The translations under genes and the position numbers were made by a program. The notes beneath the pieces were generated by a model. The model did no database searches. It was given only the letters and a program-made list of their open reading frames with translations, and was not told where the DNA came from. This document shows positions 44,612-55,821 of a stretch of DNA of 64,000 nucleotides, piece after piece. The stretch is from Aminobacter sp. AP02 (lineage in GTDB: Bacteria > Pseudomonadota > Alphaproteobacteria > Rhizobiales > Rhizobiaceae), in the NCBI RefSeq assembly GCF_003148805.1, contig NZ_QGGX01000007.1, positions 186,001 to 250,000 on the forward strand, in the 5' to 3' direction. The first letter of the stretch is position 1; each line of letters opens with the position of its first letter.

Positions 44612-44652
44612 TGAAAACGAAATCGCCCCCTCCGTGTTACGGAGAGGGCGAT
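44612..44652 (-). terminator. Rho-independent terminator of gyrB
   Basis: A 14-bp stem with one mismatch (44622-44635 with 44639-44652) and a 3-nt loop lies 22 bp past the gyrB stop. On the minus strand it is followed by TTTCGTTTTC, a T-rich tail. It may also reduce read-through from kdpE on the other strand. Confidence 0.85.
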
Positions 44653-44674
44653 GAAGTTTGTCCGAACGAGCGTC

Positions 44675-47624
<2,950 letters not shown>

Positions 47625-49526
47625 ATGCCCACCACAAGACCATTGAAGGCCAGCGACAAAGTTTCAAATCCGATCGTTTCGGGCGAATTGGCGGGGCTTA
47701 TCGAGGCGCTCGACTGGTCGTCGACATCGATCGGCCCTATCGCTTCCTGGCCGGCGGTGGTGCGCATGACGATCCGCATCATGCTGGCTTCGGCCATGCC
47801 GATGTGCCTGCTCATCGGCCGCAAGGGCGTGATGATCTACAACGACGCCTATCGCGATATTGCCGGCGGCCGGCACCCGGACTGCCTGGGTACGTCGGTG
47901 TTCGACAGCTGGCCCGAAGTCGCGGAGTTCAACCATGTCGTCATGGAGCGCGTCTTTTCTGGGGAGACGTTGACCTTCGAGGACCAGGAGTTGGTGCTTC
48001 TGCGCAATGGCAGGCCCGAGCGCGTCTGGCTTGAACTCGACTACAGCCCGCTGCTCGACGACGATGGCGAAGCTGTCGGCGCGCTTGCCCTCCTGTCGGA
48101 AACCACAAAGCGCGTGCGGGCGGAAAGAGCACTTGCCCGTAGCGAGGAACGCCTGTCGCTGGCGCTGGAGGCGTCGGGCATCGTTGGCACCTGGGAACTC
48201 GACGTGACCAGCAGACTGGTAACTGCTGATGCGCGTTTCGCCGAAATGTTCGGCGTCGAGGTTGCGGACGCCGAACAGGGCATTTCGGACGACACCTTCT
48301 TGCGGCGCGTCCATCCCGCCGATCGCGATTTGGTCCTGCGCAAGACGGAAGAGGCGATCGCCACCCGTGGCGGTCTTCGAACCGAGTATCGTCTCATTGA
48401 TGGCGACGGCGGTATCCGCTGGGTTCTCGCAACCGGCAGGTTCTTTGGCAATGCCCTCGGCGGCAATCCGCGCCTGCCGGGCGTTGTCATCGACATCACA
48501 GAGCGCAAGGCGGTCGAGGCCGCGTTGGCGGCCAGCGAGGCCGGCTTCCGTACGCTTGCCGACACAATGCCGCAGATGGTCTGGTCGACGCGGCCCGACG
48601 GCCACCACGACTACTACAACGCCCGCTGGTACGAATTCACAGGCGTTCCACAGGGCTCGACCGATGGCGAGGCCTGGAACGGCATGTTTCATCCAGACGA
48701 CCAGGACCGTGCCTGGGAGCTGTGGCGCCATTCGCTGGCGACCGGCGAGCCTTACCAGATCGAATATCGCCTGCGCCACGCCAGCGGCGAATATCGCTGG
48801 ACGCTTGGCCGTGCACTGCCCATCCGCAACGAGGCCGGGGAGATCATCCGCTGGTTTGGCACCTGCACCGACATTCACGAAACCAAGCTGGTTGCGGAGG
48901 AGCGCGAGGTTGTCGCGCATGAGCTCAGCCATCGCATCAAGAACATTTTTTCCGTGCTCAACGGCATCATCAGCCTTTCGGCACGCTCGTATCCCGACAT
49001 CAAGCCGCTGGCTGATGAGCTCCGGCAGCGCATCAGCGCCATGGGAAAAGCACATGATTTCGTGCGTCCGCACAGTCAGGCGTCGCGGCCGCAAGGCAAT
49101 CAGTCGTCGCTGCGGGCGCTGGTTGAGCTGTTGCTCGCGCCGCATGTTGGCGAAGTGCCCGGCCGCTTCGCATTCAATGGCGACGACGCCACAATCGACG
49201 ATGGTGCCGCGACCCCGCTGGCGCTGCTGTTTCATGAGCTTGCCACCAATGCGGCGAAATACGGTGCGCTGGCCGAGGCCGATGGCCGCGTGGTCATCGA
49301 CGCCGCTCGCGCCGGCGATCAGTTTCACATCGTCTGGAGGGAAACGGGCGGTGCACCGGTGTCGGGTCCGCCCCCTGGCGAAGGATTCGGCAGCCGCCTG
49401 ATCACGCTCAGTGTCCAGGGGCAGCTTGGCGGTAGGCTTGAGCGCCGCTGGCTCCGCGACGGCCTCGAGGTCGAGATCGTCGTGCCGGCCTGCCAGTTGG
49501 ACCGCTCAACGACGCTTCGCCGCTAG
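47625..49526 (+). CDS. PAS-domain HWE-type sensor histidine kinase
   Basis: A 633-residue kinase without an obvious membrane anchor, so likely cytoplasmic. It has three PAS-like modules: about 40-165 (with MIYNDAYRDIAGGRHPDCLG), 175-300 (with SGIVGTWELDV and VIDITERKAVEAAL) and 305-425 (with ADTMPQMVWSTRPDGHHDYYNARWYEFTG). The phospho-accepting H436 is in ELSHRIKNIFSVLNG, the HWE/HisKA_2 type; the ATP-binding part has HELATNAAKYGAL and WRETGG. ATG 47625 is preferred; its ribosome site is weak. A single-domain response regulator lies convergently downstream and is a candidate partner. Confidence 0.9.
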   Translation: MPTTRPLKASDKVSNPIVSGELAGLIEALDWSSTSIGPIASWPAVVRMTIRIMLASAMPMCLLIGRKGVMIYNDAYRDIAGGRHPDCLGTSVFDSWPEVAEFNHVVMERVFSGETLTFEDQELVLLRNGRPERVWLELDYSPLLDDDGEAVGALALLSETTKRVRAERALARSEERLSLALEASGIVGTWELDVTSRLVTADARFAEMFGVEVADAEQGISDDTFLRRVHPADRDLVLRKTEEAIATRGGLRTEYRLIDGDGGIRWVLATGRFFGNALGGNPRLPGVVIDITERKAVEAALAASEAGFRTLADTMPQMVWSTRPDGHHDYYNARWYEFTGVPQGSTDGEAWNGMFHPDDQDRAWELWRHSLATGEPYQIEYRLRHASGEYRWTLGRALPIRNEAGEIIRWFGTCTDIHETKLVAEEREVVAHELSHRIKNIFSVLNGIISLSARSYPDIKPLADELRQRISAMGKAHDFVRPHSQASRPQGNQSSLRALVELLLAPHVGEVPGRFAFNGDDATIDDGAATPLALLFHELATNAAKYGALAEADGRVVIDAARAGDQFHIVWRETGGAPVSGPPPGEGFGSRLITLSVQGQLGGRLERRWLRDGLEVEIVVPACQLDRSTTLRR

Positions 49527-49588
49527 TTTTGGGCGACCAAGGGCGTACGGCATAGGCCTGAGCGCCCTTGCATCATCAATTGGCTCCG

Positions 49589-50035
49589 TCAGGCTCTCGC
49601 CTCGAGACCGTCTTCGGGATCGTTGGAATTATCAGCCGCAAACAGCTTCAGCCGCGCTGGCGGTTCGGCGGGCAAACGGTGGCGGCGTGCAACCGCGTAT
49701 CGCACCGCTTGGCGCAATTCATCGTCAATCACCGGCTTGGGTAGCACTCCGATCGTGCCGGGAACGCCGTCGCCGAGTTGCGATGGATTGGCAGTCATGA
49801 ACAGGACCGTCACGCCGAATTTCTCGGCCAGAATTCTGCCCAGCAAAGGTCCGGTGGGTCCGTCCCGGAGATTGAGGTCAACGAGCGCCACTTCGGCATG
49901 CTGCGCCAAGTCGAGTGCGCTCGTCGAATCCATGGCGATGCCGACCGGACGGTGCCCGAGCTCTTCGATCATGCTTTCGATTTCGGTGGCAACGAAAATC
50001 TCGTCTTCGACAACCATGATGTTGCAGTTCGTCAT
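49589..50035 (-). CDS. Single-domain response regulator
   Basis: A 148-residue receiver protein with no output domain. The acidic pair is in VVEDEIFVATEIESMIEELG, phospho-accepting D53 in VALVDLNLRDG, and the late part has TANPSQLGDG and the lysine of LPKPV. The C-terminal tail after residue 115 is basic and proline-rich (RRHRLPAEPPARLKLF). ATG 50035 starts the receiver directly; the frame from 50167 adds an unrelated stretch. It converges with the HWE kinase gene, a common rhizobial arrangement of HWE kinases and short regulators. Confidence 0.9.
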   Translation of the reverse strand: MTNCNIMVVEDEIFVATEIESMIEELGHRPVGIAMDSTSALDLAQHAEVALVDLNLRDGPTGPLLGRILAEKFGVTVLFMTANPSQLGDGVPGTIGVLPKPVIDDELRQAVRYAVARRHRLPAEPPARLKLFAADNSNDPEDGLEARA

Positions 50036-50171
50036 GTCACTCTTACACGCGTATTCCCTGTTTCCCGGTCGTTGGCCTAACGCTGCCACCAGCGATAGGT
50101 TGCACGTGAATCCGTTGATTTCTGGCAAAGATAATGCCGTTGCCCCGGGGTTTGGCCCGGGTGGCAATCGT

Positions 50172-50741
50172 TCATGCAGCCCGCAGGGGCTTCAGCGCCA
50201 CGCTCCAGCGGAACAGCTCGTCGAGCATTACCTTGGCGCTGTCGTCGATCAGTGCGTTCGACTTGAACTCGCCGTTCTCGTCGAGATGCTGGGTGAAGGC
50301 CGGGATCGCGATTGCCTCGGGGATCGGCATGATCTTGACGGTGGTCAGCAGCATCTTTTCCGACTGCACGGCGCGCAGGCCGGCCGAAACGCCGCCATAG
50401 CTCAGGAAGCCGGCTGGCTTGTAGTTCCATTCGCGGGAGAGATAGTCGATGGCGTTCACCAGCGCGGGCGCCGCGAAGTAGTTGTATTCGGGCGTCACGA
50501 ACACGAAGGCGTCGGCGGGATTGATCGCTTCCGACCACTGCTTGGTGTGCTCGTTTTCGTATTGGCCCAGGCGCGGGTGCTTGGGTTCGTCGAAGATCGG
50601 CAGGCCGAAGGCGTCGATATCGGTGATCACGGGTTCGAACTTGCCGTGCTCGCGCGCATAGGCTTCGAGCCAGCGCGCGAAAACGGGGCCGACGCGGCCA
50701 GGCCGGGTGCTGGCGACGACGATGTTGAGCTGGTGTTTCAA
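50172..50741 (-). CDS. NADPH-dependent FMN reductase
   Basis: A 189-residue flavodoxin-like reductase of the NAD(P)H-dependent FMN/quinone reductase family. The FMN-binding loop ASTRPGRVG (about residues 10-18) and the PEYNYFAAPALVNAIDYLSREWNYKPAGFLSYGGVSAG segment are present. A TTG at 50741 is chosen because AAGGA lies 9 bp upstream and the protein then starts MKHQLNIVVASTRP; the same frame also begins with a TTG at 50771. It may act in quinone detoxification or azo reduction. Divergent from the P450 gene. Confidence 0.85.
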   Translation of the reverse strand: MKHQLNIVVASTRPGRVGPVFARWLEAYAREHGKFEPVITDIDAFGLPIFDEPKHPRLGQYENEHTKQWSEAINPADAFVFVTPEYNYFAAPALVNAIDYLSREWNYKPAGFLSYGGVSAGLRAVQSEKMLLTTVKIMPIPEAIAIPAFTQHLDENGEFKSNALIDDSAKVMLDELFRWSVALKPLRAA

Positions 50742-50923
50742 GATTTTCAGTCCTTGGTGCAAGGTATACAATGGTAACTGTCGGGGACATAGTCGCCGGA
50801 ACCCTCCAGTGGCAAGAAGGCACTTTCCGGTAACCCAATCACATCCGGGTTACCTCGGCATGTCGGCCGCATGGACGCCTGCATCCCCTGCGCCTACATT
50901 GCGCCTGTGAGGCAGAGCATTTG

Positions 50924-52294
50924 ATGGATACCAGACCAGAACCCTTCGTTCCCCCGGCGCCGACACCGCGAGCCACGCCGCCCTCGACACTGGAGATGAT
51001 GCGGATCGTCTACCGCAACCCGCTCGAGCTGTGGGGCGAGCCTTCCTACAACGAGCCATGGATTTCGGTCACGGGCATTGGCGGCCCCTTGGTCATCGCC
51101 AACGATCCCGGCCTCATCCGCCACGTCCTGGTCGACAATGCCAGGAACTACAAGATGGCGACGGTCCGCCAGATGATCCTGCGCCCGATCCTGCGCGATG
51201 GGCTCCTGACCGCCGAGGGCGATGTCTGGAAGCGCTCGCGCAAGGCCATGGCGCCGGTCTTCACGCCGCGCCACATCTTCGGTTTCGCCAGGCCGATGCT
51301 TGCCTGCACGCTCGACTTCGTCAAACGTTACGACGACGTCTCCGACCCGGTCGACGTCGCCCACGACATGACCATGCTGACCTACGATATTCTGGCCGAG
51401 ACGCTGTTTTCGGGCGAGATTTCAGGCGAGCCGGGCAGCTTTGCCCATGAGATCGACCGTCTTTTCGAGACCATGGGCCGCGTCGACCCGTTCGACTTTT
51501 TGCGGGCGCCGGAGTGGCTGCCGCGATTGACGCGCCTGCGCGGCCGCAAGACCATGGCCTATTTCCGCAAGATCGTCACCGATACGGTGGCGATGCGCAG
51601 CGAGAAGCTCGCGCGTGACGCCGACAGCGCGCCGGAGGATTTCCTGACCCTGCTTTTGCGCGCGGAAGGCCCCGACGGGCTGTCGCGCCAGGAGATCGAA
51701 GACAACATCATCACCTTCATCGGCGCTGGCCACGAGACCACCGCACGTGCGCTCGGCTGGACCATCTACTGCCTTGCCGAGGCGACCTGGGAGCGTGACC
51801 GCGTCGAGCAGGAGATCGATGGTGTGCTTGCGCGCGAGCCCGACCCGGTCAAGTGGCTCGACGCCATGCCCTATACCCGCGCCGCCTTCGAAGAGGCGCT
51901 CCGCCTCTATCCGCCGGCGCCCTCGATCAACCGCGAGCCGATCGTCGAGGACGAATACAAGGGCTTCAAGATTCCGCGCAAGGCGCAGGTGCTGGTCATG
52001 CCCTGGACGGTGCACCGCCACCGCAAGCTCTGGGACAGGCCCGACGCCTTCATGCCCGAGCGTTTCCATCCCGAAAACCGCGACAGGATCGACCGCTACC
52101 AGTACCTGCCGTTCGGGGCTGGCCCGCGTGTCTGCATCGGCATGAGCTTCGCCATGCAGGAAGCGATCATCGCGCTCGCCATCCTGCTCTCCCGCTTCCG
52201 CCTCGACACCACCGCCGAAACCAGACCATGGCCGGTGCAGAAACTGACCACTCAGCCGCAGGGTGGCCTGCCGATGCGGGTAACGAGACGTTAG
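50924..52294 (+). CDS. Cytochrome P450
   Basis: A 456-residue soluble P450. The oxygen-binding I-helix motif GAGHETTARA lies near residue 270, the ExxR motif is in FEEALRLYPPAP, and the heme-ligand Cys404 is in FGAGPRVCIGMSFA. Length and motif order are normal. No ferredoxin or ferredoxin reductase gene is adjacent, so redox partners must come from elsewhere. The substrate cannot be deduced; the fold is close to fatty-acid/terpenoid hydroxylases of class I. ATG 50924 is preceded by GTGAGGC; a TTG at 50921 would add one residue. Confidence 0.93.
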   Translation: MDTRPEPFVPPAPTPRATPPSTLEMMRIVYRNPLELWGEPSYNEPWISVTGIGGPLVIANDPGLIRHVLVDNARNYKMATVRQMILRPILRDGLLTAEGDVWKRSRKAMAPVFTPRHIFGFARPMLACTLDFVKRYDDVSDPVDVAHDMTMLTYDILAETLFSGEISGEPGSFAHEIDRLFETMGRVDPFDFLRAPEWLPRLTRLRGRKTMAYFRKIVTDTVAMRSEKLARDADSAPEDFLTLLLRAEGPDGLSRQEIEDNIITFIGAGHETTARALGWTIYCLAEATWERDRVEQEIDGVLAREPDPVKWLDAMPYTRAAFEEALRLYPPAPSINREPIVEDEYKGFKIPRKAQVLVMPWTVHRHRKLWDRPDAFMPERFHPENRDRIDRYQYLPFGAGPRVCIGMSFAMQEAIIALAILLSRFRLDTTAETRPWPVQKLTTQPQGGLPMRVTRR

Positions 52295-52303
52295 GCGGCC
52301 TCA

Positions 52304-52363
52304 TCCTGAGCCTGTCGAAGGATGGGGCAAGCGTCCTGAGCCTGTCGAAGGATGGGGCAAGCG
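52304..52363. repeat. 30-bp unit repeated twice in tandem
   Basis: A 30-base unit that opens TCCTGAGCCTGTCGAAGGAT occurs twice without gap (52304-52333 and 52334-52363), exactly identical. The unit's CCTGAGCCTGTCGAAGG core is a frequent dispersed repeat in alphaproteobacterial genomes (from memory). It lies directly after the P450 stop. Confidence 0.8.
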
Positions 52364-52375
52364 CCACGCCGACGC

Positions 52376-52479
52376 CTCCCTCCCCCTTGTGGGGAGGGAT
52401 AAAGGGTGGGGGTAAATCGAGGGGCGACGACGCTTGGGGCACCCCCATCCCTAACCCCTCCCCACAAGGGGGAGGGGAA
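52376..52479. repeat. Imperfect inverted repeat, second copy of the cdd-upstream element
   Basis: The left arm starts near 52376 (CTCCCTCCCCCTTGTGGGGA) and the right arm occupies 52441-52479. The arms are reverse complements with several mismatches, and the right arm nearly equals the arm at 23632. The element ends 20 bp before the acylphosphatase start. It confirms that the sequence at 23632-23730 is a dispersed family. Confidence 0.75.
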
Positions 52480-52499
52480 TCCTCGCGGTAGGAGGCCTC

Positions 52500-52784
52500 A
52501 TGCCAGACGACCAGAAAGCCGTTCTCGTCCGCATATCAGGCCACGTCCAAGGCGTCAGCTTCCGCGTCTGGACGCAGCGCGAGGCAAGGCGTCTCGGCCT
52601 GAATGGCTGGGTCCGCAATGAGCGCGACGGTTCCGTCACCGCCCTGATTTCAGGCCCGGAAGAAGCGGTCGCGTCGATGCTGGAAGCGTTCTGGCAGGGG
52701 CCGCCGGGCGCCGAAGTCAGGAGCATCGTACCGGAGCCGGCCGATCCGTCCGGCGTGGCCGCAGGCTTCGATATCACCGGCTGA
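52500..52784 (+). CDS. acyP: Acylphosphatase
   Basis: A 94-residue enzyme that hydrolyses acyl phosphates such as carbamoyl or acetyl phosphate. The catalytic arginine is in VQGVSFRVW and the asparagine in [15 protein letters not shown], both conserved. It is preceded by a GTAGGAGG site and the repeat region. Whether it has a physiological role beyond general metabolite repair is not known. Confidence 0.95.
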   Translation: MPDDQKAVLVRISGHVQGVSFRVWTQREARRLGLNGWVRNERDGSVTALISGPEEAVASMLEAFWQGPPGAEVRSIVPEPADPSGVAAGFDITG

Positions 52785-52850
52785 CAAGTACACGTCGGGT
52801 CGTGTTCGCGCGCATGCCGGCTGATCGTGGGGCAGCGGCCGCAATGACTG

Positions 52851-52912
52851 GTGCTTCCTCTCCCCGGGCAGGGGGAGAGATGGTTCGCGCAGCGAACCGG
52901 AGTGGGGGTGCT
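52851..52912. repeat. Intergenic palindromic repeat between acyP and the DUF3297-type gene
   Basis: An 8-bp stem (52858-52865 with 52872-52879, arm CTCTCCCC) and a 7-bp stem (52882-52888 with 52892-52898, arm GGTTCGC) lie next to each other. The core CTCTCCCC resembles the other intergenic palindromes of this window but is not the same copy. It is followed by GGAGTGGGGGTGC. Confidence 0.55.
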
Positions 52913-52941
52913 TACCGCCTACGCCTGGCGGCAAGCCGCTA

Positions 52942-53172
52942 TCACGGCTTCGGGAACGGCTCGACAGTGCCCTTGAGCTTGATGGTGATCGGCTCGCCGT
53001 AGCGGTCCTTGGACTTGCCGGCCGGCACGCGGATCCAGCCTTCGCTGACGCAATACTCGCTCACGTCCTGGCGCTCCTTGCCGTTGAACAGGATGCCGAC
53101 GCCCGCCTGCAGCGCCTCGGCGTTGAAAAACGGGCTGCGCGGGTCGTTGCTCAGGCGGTCGGGAAGGGACAT
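52942..53172 (-). CDS. DUF3297 family protein
   Basis: A 76-residue protein beginning MSLPDRLSNDPRSPFFNAEAL then QAGVGILFNGKERQDVSEYC and ending PITIKLKGTVEPFPKP. The DRLS-DPRSPFF start and FNGKER-V-EYC-SEGWIRV core are typical of the DUF3297 family, whose role is unknown. ATG 53172 is chosen over 53178 because GGAG lies at a suitable distance. It has no nearby partner on the same strand. Confidence 0.85.
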   Translation of the reverse strand: MSLPDRLSNDPRSPFFNAEALQAGVGILFNGKERQDVSEYCVSEGWIRVPAGKSKDRYGEPITIKLKGTVEPFPKP

Positions 53173-53336
53173 GGCCATCTCCAGTAACTCAGGCGCCTTC
53201 CGGCGCGAACCTTCATTTCCCGCATCGCGAGCTTTGCGAGGCCTGTTAAGGGCATTGGCGCCGAGCGTAAAGGCCTCGCCGCATCTGCTATGCAATCAGA
53301 ACCGTTTTTCGGCATGCGCGATGCGCGGGATCGAGC

Positions 53337-53708
53337 TCAATTCCGCCCGTAAAACGCGTTCTCGACATGCACCGGCCAGCGCCACGGCAGCACCGCCACC
53401 ATGTCGAAGCGTACCGACAGCCGGCCATAGTCGGGCTGGCGGGCGAGCCATAGGTCGGCGGCGCCCTCGATGCGCCGCTCGGAGCCATGGGCCACCGCCT
53501 CCATCGCCTCAACAAGTGTTTTCCGCGCCTTCACCTCGACGATCAGCACCAGGTCGCCGCGCCGGGCGATCAGGTCGATCTCGCCGAGCTTGGTCTTGTA
53601 GCGCCGGGCAACGATGCGAAAACCCTTGAGCATCAGCGCCAATGCCGCCAGCCACTCGCCGCGATGTCCGAGGCGCTGTGCTTTCTGGCGGCCAAGGCGG
53701 TCAGTCAT
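53337..53708 (-). CDS. yraN: YraN family protein (UPF0102)
   Basis: A 123-residue nuclease-like protein of the endonuclease/Holliday-junction resolvase fold group. The typical motifs are [34 protein letters not shown] and [11 protein letters not shown]. The E-D-ExK arrangement suggests metal binding, but no activity is established in this family. It follows rsmI by an 8-bp overlap (starts at 53708, rsmI ends 53701), the usual order in this group. Confidence 0.92.
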   Translation of the reverse strand: MTDRLGRQKAQRLGHRGEWLAALALMLKGFRIVARRYKTKLGEIDLIARRGDLVLIVEVKARKTLVEAMEAVAHGSERRIEGAADLWLARQPDYGRLSVRFDMVAVLPWRWPVHVENAFYGRN

Positions 53709-54600
53709 CCGACCCTTCGCGCAGTTCCAGCAGGCGGCGATAGAGAGCTGGCTTTTGCCCGCCGGTCATGCGCGCTGCTTCCGCTGCCGCCTTCGATGCC
53801 GGCATCTCCTTGGCCAGCGAAAGCAAGAGCTTGTCGACATCCTCGGCCGTCTCGGCCCGCTCCTCGGGCGGCGCCACGCAGATGACGATCTCGCCCTTGG
53901 GCGTGTCCGCCTCGGCATAATGCGCGGCGAGCTCAGCCAGCGTGCCGGTGCGGATTTCCTCGAACGCCTTGGTCAGTTCGCGGCCGATCGCCGCCTGCCT
54001 GATCCCGAGCACGTCGGCCATGGCCGCGAGCGTATCGGCCAGCCGGCGCGGCGATTCGAAAAAGATCAGCGTACCCGGCACGGCCTTCACTTCCTCAAGG
54101 CGCGTCCGCTTCTGGCCGTCCTTCACCGGCAGGAAGCCGGCGAAGAAAAACGCATCCGACGGCAGGCCCGAGGCGGTAAGTGCGGCAAGCACCGCCGAGG
54201 CACCGGGAATCGGCACGACGCGGATGCCGCGCTCCTGTGCCTGCCCGACAAGGCGAAAGCCGGGGTCGGAAACCAGCGGCGTTCCGGCGTCCGAAACCAG
54301 TGCCACGCTGCGGCCGTTCTCCAACGCCTCGATCAGCCGTGGCCCGGCTTCGCTGGCATTGTGCTCATGATAGGCGGTCGGCCGCTGGCGGATGCCGTAG
54401 CGGTCGAGGAGGACGCGCGTCACCCTCGTATCCTCGCAGGCGACATGGTCGGCCGCAGCCAGCGTTTCGAGCGCCCTGAGCGTGATATCACCCAGATTGC
54501 CGATCGGCGTCGCCACCAGATAGAGCGCGGGCGTCAGCGGCCGCGCCGCGATTTCGGTCTGGCCGATGACATAGACCCGCTTGTTTTCGTTGTTCTGCAC
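53701..54600 (-). CDS. rsmI: 16S rRNA (cytidine(1402)-2'-O)-methyltransferase
   Basis: A 299-residue tetrapyrrole-methylase-fold enzyme that methylates C1402 of 16S rRNA. The family motifs [38 protein letters not shown] and [16 protein letters not shown] are present. It is followed by yraN in an 8-bp overlap. The divergently placed penicillin-binding-protein activator gene found next to it in many genomes is absent here. Confidence 0.95.
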   Translation of the reverse strand: MQNNENKRVYVIGQTEIAARPLTPALYLVATPIGNLGDITLRALETLAAADHVACEDTRVTRVLLDRYGIRQRPTAYHEHNASEAGPRLIEALENGRSVALVSDAGTPLVSDPGFRLVGQAQERGIRVVPIPGASAVLAALTASGLPSDAFFFAGFLPVKDGQKRTRLEEVKAVPGTLIFFESPRRLADTLAAMADVLGIRQAAIGRELTKAFEEIRTGTLAELAAHYAEADTPKGEIVICVAPPEERAETAEDVDKLLLSLAKEMPASKAAAEAARMTGGQKPALYRRLLELREGSDD

Positions 54601-54817
54601 GCCGCCTCTCTTTCAGCCTTTCATTGGCATGGCGCCGAAGCACATGCAAAAGGATGTGATCGCTTTTGCCTTGGCTTTGCCACAGTGCGGGAAACAAATC
54701 GCCGCCGCGGATCGGAAACACAGCGATTCGTAAACAGAGGCAATCGTACTGGCCATGTCCCATCGCTTCGACGCCTTCATCTCCCGCCTTGACGCAGCCA
54801 CCAAGGCGGCACCACCC

Positions 54818-55249
54818 TCACGCCTTGTAGGCGACCAGCACCGCTCCCGCCGCGATCAGCGCGACGCCGAGCCAGTTCGCCGTGCTAAGTCGCTCGCCAA
54901 GGAAAATGACGCCAAACACCGCAACAAGAACGACGCTTAGCTTGTCGATCGGCGCCACCTGCGCCGCGTTTCCGAGCTTCAGCGCGCGGAAGTAGCACAG
55001 CCACGACGCTCCCGTGGCGAGCCCCGAGAGCACCAGAAACAGATAGGTCTTGCGCGAGATTTCGCCCAGCGGCTGGAACTGGCCGGTGGCGGCGATGATC
55101 GCGCCGAGCACTAGAAGGATCACCACCGTACGAATCAGCGTGGCGAAGTCGGAATTGATGTTTTCGATGCCGACCTTGGCGAAGATCGCCGTAAGTGCTG
55201 CGAAAACAGCGGAAAGTATCGCCCAGAATTGCCAGGTTTCGTAGGTCAT
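54818..55249 (-). CDS. EamA-type small membrane transporter
   Basis: A 143-residue protein with five hydrophobic segments and one EamA domain (half the size of normal ten-helix DMT transporters). The segments include FWAILSAVFAALTAIFAKVGI, TLIRTVVILLVLGAIIAA and TYLFLVLSGLATGASWLCYFRAL. Such short forms act as dimers. The tail LGVALIAAGAVLVAYKA ends in the membrane. It is probably an inner-membrane exporter; the substrate is unknown. Divergent from the GNAT gene. Confidence 0.85.
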   Translation of the reverse strand: MTYETWQFWAILSAVFAALTAIFAKVGIENINSDFATLIRTVVILLVLGAIIAATGQFQPLGEISRKTYLFLVLSGLATGASWLCYFRALKLGNAAQVAPIDKLSVVLVAVFGVIFLGERLSTANWLGVALIAAGAVLVAYKA

Positions 55250-55350
55250 GTCTGGCTCCGTGATTATGATCTGTTGGCCGCTGGATATTTGCTCATGCGC
55301 CTTGTACCAGTCGCCGCCTCTTCGAAAGTCCCGAATAGGCAGCAGGCACC

Positions 55351-55818
55351 ATGACGCACAAGACGTATTCCATCTCCGATCTTCGCGACAGGCCGGAATT
55401 CGCCGCCGATGTCGCCGACCGCATCTGGAATGCGTGGTGGCGTGACGACGGCCACGAACTCGCTTTCATCAGGGGCCTTGTGGACGAGAATTTTGCCTCG
55501 ACCGGCCCGCGGGCGCTCGTCGCCCATGATGGCGACAGCTTCCTCGGCACGGCGCATCTGATCGACAACGATCTTGAATCACGGCCCCAATATTCGCCGT
55601 GGGTCGCGGCGGTCTGGGTCGATGAAGCCGCCAGAAAATCCGGTATCGGCGCGGCGCTGGTGCGGGCAGGTGCCGAGGCCGCGTTCGGCCAAGGCTTCGA
55701 CACCGTCTATCTCTGCGCAAAACCAGCCAAGTCTGCCTTCTACGAGCGGCTGGGCTGGCAGCGGATCGAAGAGGACGTCGAAGGCCTCAACGTGTTTTTG
55801 ATGAAGCGCCCGGCCTGA
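55351..55818 (+). CDS. GNAT family N-acetyltransferase
   Basis: A 155-residue acetyltransferase. The core acetyl-CoA binding region is in AVWVDEAARKSGIGAALVRAGAEAAFGQGFDTVYLCAKPAKSAFYERLGWQRI, where RKSGIGAAL holds the pyrophosphate loop. The acceptor is unknown. It lies between the divergent EamA gene and the convergent hemW. Confidence 0.9.
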   Translation: MTHKTYSISDLRDRPEFAADVADRIWNAWWRDDGHELAFIRGLVDENFASTGPRALVAHDGDSFLGTAHLIDNDLESRPQYSPWVAAVWVDEAARKSGIGAALVRAGAEAAFGQGFDTVYLCAKPAKSAFYERLGWQRIEEDVEGLNVFLMKRPA

Positions 55819-55821
55819 TCG

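Noticed and set aside
47664-49328. 554-codon open frame antisense to the HWE kinase
   Set aside because: Shadow of the kinase coding frame; the product has no family signature.
54613-54804. Small gene between rsmI and the EamA gene
   Set aside because: Several short frames exist on both strands, but none has a good ribosome site together with a coherent product.
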